The notes under the pieces were generated by a model. It was given only the letters and a program-made list of their open reading frames with translations. It was not told the DNA's origin and searched no databases. A stretch of 53,483 bases of DNA from an uncultured Chloroflexota bacterium. Its GTDB lineage: Bacteria; Chloroflexota; Anaerolineae; Aggregatilineales; Phototrophicaceae. Location: NCBI GenBank assembly GCA_903864435.1, contig CAIPFY010000190.1:1-53483 (forward strand). The letters run 5' to 3'. Positions 48,681-53,483 of this stretch are shown in pieces. Positions within the stretch are counted from its first letter, which is position 1, and the number at the start of each line of letters is the position of its first letter. Made by a program: the position numbers and the translations under genes.

Positions 48681-50573
48681 TCAGCGCCCTCCCATCCAGA
48701 GGGTGACGATCAATACCAGCGCCAACCCGCCGAGGATGGCGACCACGTTCCAGTTGAACTGGTGTGTCTCCATCGGTGCCACCCAACCGCCAACCCGCCG
48801 CACACCCGCCACGATGCGAACATCCAACCCGCGAAACACGCGCTCGTCCGCCCGCGCCAAACCGCCGCCAATGCGATCAAACCCGCGCACCAGCACCCGC
48901 TGATAGAAGTCATTCAAGCCCCAACCGCGCCCCATCAGCCCGAACCAACCGCCCAAGCGGACAGCCAGCGGGTCAGGCGATCCAGCTTCTAACGGATGCC
49001 GTCCGTAAACCGCATAGGCCAGCAGCAGCCCGCACAGGCTCAACGCCAGCGATAGGCCAGCGGCGGCAGGCTGGAAAGCAACCGTTTCAGATTCGGCGAT
49101 GGTGTGATGCAACCACGCGCCGAAACTTTCGCTCCCCGGCAGGTTGATCGCGCCGCCGATGGTGGACAGCAGCGCCAGCACAATCAGCGGCAGCACCAGT
49201 ATGCGAGGGCTTTCAACCGCCGCCGCCGCCGGTTCACTCCGGGCGGTGCCGAAGAACACCAGCATAATCTGCCGTCCGATGTAGAAGGCCGTCAGAAAAG
49301 CGGCGCTGCTCAATAGGAGGAATACGGCGGGACGGAACACCCACGCATGGCTGAGAATTTCATCTTTGGAGAAAAATCCGGCTAGGGGCGGCAACCCTGC
49401 CAGTGACAGCGCACCGATCACAAACGTCGCATACGTGAACGGTAGCCGCGTCCGCAACCCGCCCATCGTCCGCATATCGCCGCCATGCCCCAGCGCATGA
49501 ACGACTGACCCCGCGCCGAGAAACAGCAGCGCCTTGAAAAATGCGTGGGTGAGCAGATGAAAGAGCGCCGCGCCATACGCGCCCATACCGGCGGCGACCA
49601 TCATGAACCCCAGTTGGCTGATGGTCGAATAGGCGAGGACGCGCTTGATGTCGAACTGAGCGACTGCCGCGCCTGCCGCCAGCAGCGCCGTGAGCGCCCC
49701 CATCATGACGATGACATCCTGCGTGAACGGCGCGAGGGCGAACAACACCTGCGAACGCGCCACCAGATAAATGCCTGCCGTGACCATCGTGGCGGCGTGA
49801 ATGAGCGCCGAAACGGGCGTCGGGCCGGCCATCGCCTCCGGTAGCCAGACGAATAGCGGGATTTGTGCGCTCTTGGCAGCCGCGCCCATCGTCAACAGCA
49901 GAGTCAGCAGCACCACCATTGGGCTTCCAACGGACAAGCGCAGGGGAGCCTGTTCAAATACCGTATCGAAGGAGAACGAGCCGAACAGCGTCCCGATCAT
50001 CAACAGCGCCAGTATAAAACCGGCATCGCCCACCCTGTTGACCAAAAACGCCTTACGCGCCGCGCTGCTGTTGCGCCAACCTTCGCCATCGGGCTTGTCG
50101 AACCAGAAGCCGATGAGCAGGAAGGAACACAACCCCACGCCTTCCCAGCCGGCGAACAACATCACAAAATTATCGGCGGCCACCAGCGTGAGCATCGCGA
50201 CCAAAAACAGGTTTAGATAGACAAAGAAGGCTGTATAACGGGGGTCGCCGCGCATATATCCGGCGGCGTAGATGTGAATGATCGTCCCGACGCCGGTCAC
50301 GAGCAACATCATCGTCACCGAGAGGGTATCCACCCGCAGCGCCCACGCGATCTGCACAGGCGCGACCTGTATCCAGCGTCCGAGTTCGATGACGAGGCCA
50401 TCCGGTTGATCGAGCAGCGCAGCAAACAGCGCCACCGCCACCGCGAACGACAGGACGGAAGCTACACAGGCGACGATCCCCACACCGCGTTCACGCATCC
50501 ATTGACCACAGGTGAGGTTGAGAACCGCGCCCAGTGCCGGAAACAGGATGATGAACGGAACCAGTCCGAACAT
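48681..50573 (-). CDS. NuoL-like proton-translocating subunit
   Basis: FVMLFAGWEGVGLCSFLLIGFW, AKSAQIPLFVWLPEAMAGPTPVSALIHAATMVTAGIYLVAR, DIKRVLAYSTISQLGFM. Confidence 0.94.
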   Translation of the reverse strand: MFGLVPFIILFPALGAVLNLTCGQWMRERGVGIVACVASVLSFAVAVALFAALLDQPDGLVIELGRWIQVAPVQIAWALRVDTLSVTMMLLVTGVGTIIHIYAAGYMRGDPRYTAFFVYLNLFLVAMLTLVAADNFVMLFAGWEGVGLCSFLLIGFWFDKPDGEGWRNSSAARKAFLVNRVGDAGFILALLMIGTLFGSFSFDTVFEQAPLRLSVGSPMVVLLTLLLTMGAAAKSAQIPLFVWLPEAMAGPTPVSALIHAATMVTAGIYLVARSQVLFALAPFTQDVIVMMGALTALLAAGAAVAQFDIKRVLAYSTISQLGFMMVAAGMGAYGAALFHLLTHAFFKALLFLGAGSVVHALGHGGDMRTMGGLRTRLPFTYATFVIGALSLAGLPPLAGFFSKDEILSHAWVFRPAVFLLLSSAAFLTAFYIGRQIMLVFFGTARSEPAAAAVESPRILVLPLIVLALLSTIGGAINLPGSESFGAWLHHTIAESETVAFQPAAAGLSLALSLCGLLLAYAVYGRHPLEAGSPDPLAVRLGGWFGLMGRGWGLNDFYQRVLVRGFDRIGGGLARADERVFRGLDVRIVAGVRRVGGWVAPMETHQFNWNVVAILGGLALVLIVTLWMGGR

Positions 50574-50582
50574 GGCAGTACG

Positions 50583-50915
50583 CTATCCGGGCCGCTCCAG
50601 AGGTTGTTCACGCCGGCTGACCAGCATTTTGAGATCAATGGTTCCATAGGTGCGATGCAGCTGTACAGCCAACGCCAACCCGATCACAGCCACTAAGGTA
50701 TCCACCAGTATGACAGTGGCAGCGAGACTCTGTGCCAGATTCAATTGATTGCTGGCAATCCCAGCCAAGATGAGCGCCAGCACCGCCCCTTTAGCGGCGA
50801 TTTGTAGCGCGATAATCATTTTGACAAGGTTGCGCAGCACCATCAGCCCGTAAAGGCCGATACCGATCAGCGCCACAACCGCGACAATTCCGAGGTCAAA
50901 CGGTGTCAGAGTCAT
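50583..50915 (-). CDS. NuoK/MnhC-like subunit
   Basis: GIGLYGLMVLRNLVKMIIALQIAAKGAVLALILAG...QSLAATVILVDTLVAVIGLALAVQLHRTYGTID. Confidence 0.85.
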   Translation of the reverse strand: MTLTPFDLGIVAVVALIGIGLYGLMVLRNLVKMIIALQIAAKGAVLALILAGIASNQLNLAQSLAATVILVDTLVAVIGLALAVQLHRTYGTIDLKMLVSRREQPLERPG

Positions 50916-51454
50916 ACCGCCTCCCGCTGGAATTCGCGCTGATCGTCCCCGACAGCAGATGTGTCCTCCCGTGTCCGAACGACTGCCGGACGGCGGGAAG
51001 CCGATAAAAGGTTGAGGATACTGATAACCCCGGCGAAAATCAGAACGATCTGAAGCAACATCTCCAGACCGCGATCTTCCCACAGGACGTGGCTAAAAGA
51101 ACCGATTGTGAACGCAGGTGGTGAAGTGGAAACGAGCGAAGGAACGCTGAACAGAATCAACAACGCACAGATACCCACCAAGCTGTAGGCCAGTGGACGC
51201 GAAACGCTGGTGGTCGGCACGGACGACAGGTGGCCCATCATGCTGACAGCAAACACGAATAGCACAGGCACCAACCCGGTTCCCACGCTCAATTCGATGA
51301 CAGCGATTTCGTGCGCCCCTAGCGCATAGAGGAAAGCCGCGACAGCCGCGTTGCTGGTTGCCAGCCAAAGTGCCGCAAAAAGGAGATGTTTTGTCCTGAT
51401 AGATAGCAGAGTGCAGACCACAATGGTCAGGACAAGGCTGATGACGAACATCAT
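50912..51454 (-). CDS. NuoJ-like / hydrogenase-4-type membrane subunit
   Basis: SIRTKHLLFAALWLATSNAAVAAFLYALGAHEIAVIELSVGTGLVPVLFVFAVSMMG; overlaps the NuoK-like start. Confidence 0.82.
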   Translation of the reverse strand: MMFVISLVLTIVVCTLLSIRTKHLLFAALWLATSNAAVAAFLYALGAHEIAVIELSVGTGLVPVLFVFAVSMMGHLSSVPTTSVSRPLAYSLVGICALLILFSVPSLVSTSPPAFTIGSFSHVLWEDRGLEMLLQIVLIFAGVISILNLLSASRRPAVVRTREDTSAVGDDQREFQREAV

Positions 51455-51633
51455 TGTGCCTTTAGATAATCCTGTACACTTTTATTGTAGTACCGACAAC
51501 CCGCAGGCAGTAGTGCTGAACGTCATGTTATAGACCTGCATACCTTGACCACTGCCCGAATCCCCCGCGCAGTTGCAACTTTCCACGCCACCCCGCGTAT
51601 AATAAAAATACGCATCTTAAGGAAATACACCCC

Positions 51634-51984
51634 ATGCACAACGCACCCAAATTCTTTGTGACGGTCATGATTTGGAGCTGCATCACGGGCATCAGCATCA
51701 CGGCGCTCATCAGTATGGGGCAAGAGGAGCCGCAGGTTTCGCTGATTATCTGTGCGATTGCACTGGTGACTGCCGCCATCACCACCACACAAATCTGGAA
51801 TGTGAACGCAGAATCCACCTCTGAAGCCGAGAAAATCAAGCGGCAGAGCCGGGTTGACCGCCTGCTCAAGCAGATGGATGACCGCGACCTCGAAGAACTG
51901 CGGACGCGCCTGAGCGAAGGGGACGGCGAAACCGCCTCGCTCGAGGACTTGCTGGCACAGCGCGACCAGTCGTTTCGCCGCTAG
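51634..51984 (+). CDS. Small hypothetical membrane protein with charged helical C-terminus
   Basis: Two hydrophobic segments, then EAEKIKRQSRVDRLLKQMDDRDLEELRTRLSEGDGETASLEDLL. Confidence 0.65.
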   Translation: MHNAPKFFVTVMIWSCITGISITALISMGQEEPQVSLIICAIALVTAAITTTQIWNVNAESTSEAEKIKRQSRVDRLLKQMDDRDLEELRTRLSEGDGETASLEDLLAQRDQSFRR

Positions 51985-52125
51985 AACCCTATCCCCATCT
52001 GACGGGTAAATACTGCTGCAAAACCGAGCCGAATCGTGTAAATTTGCTCATGCGGGTGAGACTATTTACCCCGTGACGGCATCTTTGTTATATACTCTGT
52101 GTAGGAATAAACAACAAGGAATTGA

Positions 52126-53483
52126 TTGTCGGTGACTCAGTCATTGCTTAATCGCAGCGAATTCAACAAAAAAGCAACCGATCAGGTGGCGGAAGCCGAA
52201 GGATTCGTGAAGGCGGCGCTGGATGCACTCAGCGCCCACATCGCCATCCTTGATGACACCGGTCGTATTGTGCATGTCAACCGCGCATGGAAGCGTTTCG
52301 GCGAAGAAAACGGTTCGACCGACCCGAATCATAGCATTGGCACGAACTACTACGATGTGTGCATGAAAGCCGCCGCCTATACCGAAGATGCCGCACTGGT
52401 CGCAAAGGGTATCCGCAGCGTGAAACTGCGCGAAACCGAAGAATTTCACATGGAATACCCGTGCCACAGCCCTTCGCAGCGGCGCTGGTATGTCGTGCGG
52501 GTGTCGCGTTTTTCGTGGTACGGCGTGACGCGCCTGATTGTGGCGCACCAGAACGTGACCGATGTCAAAAGGGTGCAGATCGAACTCGAAGACAGCAAAC
52601 GCTGGTTGGAAGCCGTTCTGAACAGCCTTGTGGACGGGGTTATCACCTTCGATGAGCGCGGGAACGTGCGGTCACTGAATCCGGCTGGCTCATATATTTT
52701 CGGTTATGAACCAGCCGACATCATCGGTAGGAACGTGCGGCTACTGCTGCCCACGCTCAACCCCGATTCGGGTGATGCCACGTTAGGCGCGTTCATCGAG
52801 AATATTGGCGGGCTGGGCGACGAAGTGGAAGGTCAGCGGCGGGATGGCACCATCTTCCCGATGTATTTCGCCGTCAGTCAGGTCATTATGGATGGTCAAC
52901 GGCTGTTCACTGCCATCGTGCAGGATTTTACCGAGCGTAAATTCCTCGAATCGCAGTTGTGGGACAAAGAACGGTTGAATCTGGCGCTGGAAAAAGAACG
53001 CGAACTGCGCGACCTCAAAAACCGCTTCATCTCGATGATGTCCCACGATCTGCGCACCCCGCTGGCGACGATTCAGCTGGCGAACAGTATGCTCCAGCAG
53101 TACGGCGACCGTTCAACCGAGGAAGAAAAACAGGAATCCTACGAAACGATCAACCAGCAGGTGGAATACCTGAACGAGATGATCGCCGATGTGCTGACCA
53201 TCAGCCGTACCGATTTCACTGGCACCGAGCTTGATTTGGAAGTGGTTGACCTCGAAACCTACTGCCGCGACATTCTGGAAGGCTTGGAGATGGTCTACCG
53301 CAATCAACGCCATCTGATTTTCAATGGCACTGACCGGCGTGTGGAAGTCCGCATGGATCGCAAACTAATGCGCCGCGCCGTCACCAATCTGCTCACGAAT
53401 GCCATCAAATACTCACCGGACAACAAACCGGTCATGCTGGAAGTCACCTGTGGCGATGGAACCGCCGTCATCCGCGTGAAAGA
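52126..53483 (+). CDS. PAS-domain sensor histidine kinase, truncated by window end
   Basis: Absent from the ORF track (runs off the end). From TTG 52126 or GTG 52132: VTQSLLNRSEFNKKATDQVAEAEGFVKAALDALSAHIAILDDTGRIVHVNRAWKRFGEENG...; later PAS and HisKA FISMMSHDLRTPLATIQLANSMLQ; N-box AVTNLLTNAIKYSP. Confidence 0.9.
   Translation, partial: MSVTQSLLNRSEFNKKATDQVAEAEGFVKAALDALSAHIAILDDTGRIVHVNRAWKRFGEENGSTDPNHSIGTNYYDVCMKAAAYTEDAALVAKGIRSVKLRETEEFHMEYPCHSPSQRRWYVVRVSRFSWYGVTRLIVAHQNVTDVKRVQIELEDSKRWLEAVLNSLVDGVITFDERGNVRSLNPAGSYIFGYEPADIIGRNVRLLLPTLNPDSGDATLGAFIENIGGLGDEVEGQRRDGTIFPMYFAVSQVIMDGQRLFTAIVQDFTERKFLESQLWDKERLNLALEKERELRDLKNRFISMMSHDLRTPLATIQLANSMLQQYGDRSTEEEKQESYETINQQVEYLNEMIADVLTISRTDFTGTELDLEVVDLETYCRDILEGLEMVYRNQRHLIFNGTDRRVEVRMDRKLMRRAVTNLLTNAIKYSPDNKPVMLEVTCGDGTAVIRVK

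Overview
This 53.5-kb, high-GC window looks like ordinary chromosome from an uncultured-type bacterium. I infer Chloroflexota from gene content, without a search. I found no CRISPR array, transposase, integrase or reverse transcriptase. Main content, left to right: (1) glycan genes on the minus strand (RfaE-type kinase, a GT9-WecG/TagA fusion broken by an in-frame TAG, a GT4); (2) tRNA-Cys(GCA) with terminator, then an unassigned, strongly structured ~205-nt leader upstream of a DUF1003 gene; (3) PNPOx-like protein, AzlC/AzlD, ABC-2 exporter with a SpoIIM-like C-terminus, lgt, CDP-alcohol phosphotransferase, tRNA-Pro(CGG), response regulator, etfAB; (4) Pmp3/YqaE-like protein and two neighbouring pentapeptide-repeat proteins; (5) GlcD-like FAD oxidase, prolyl oligopeptidase, nitrilase; (6) nucleoside hydrolase divergent from a UgpBAE-like sugar ABC importer; (7) membrane glycosyltransferase-like protein, alpha/beta hydrolase, three GNATs, an orphan LutA-like protein, a TIR-FGE-sulfatase fusion, acyl-CoA dehydrogenase and GH65; (8) a ~13.7-kb minus-strand run (37782-51454) encoding two complete-looking [NiFe] hydrogenases, a group-3b sulfhydrogenase-type enzyme with an embedded cyclic-nucleotide-binding protein and a group-4 enzyme with an almost full complex-I-like subunit set; (9) a PAS histidine kinase cut by the window end. 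The best candidates for something undescribed are the structured DUF1003 leader RNA, the joined group 4 + group 3b hydrogenase locus, and the amber-interrupted GT9-WecG fusion. All family calls come from reading motifs by eye; no database search was run.
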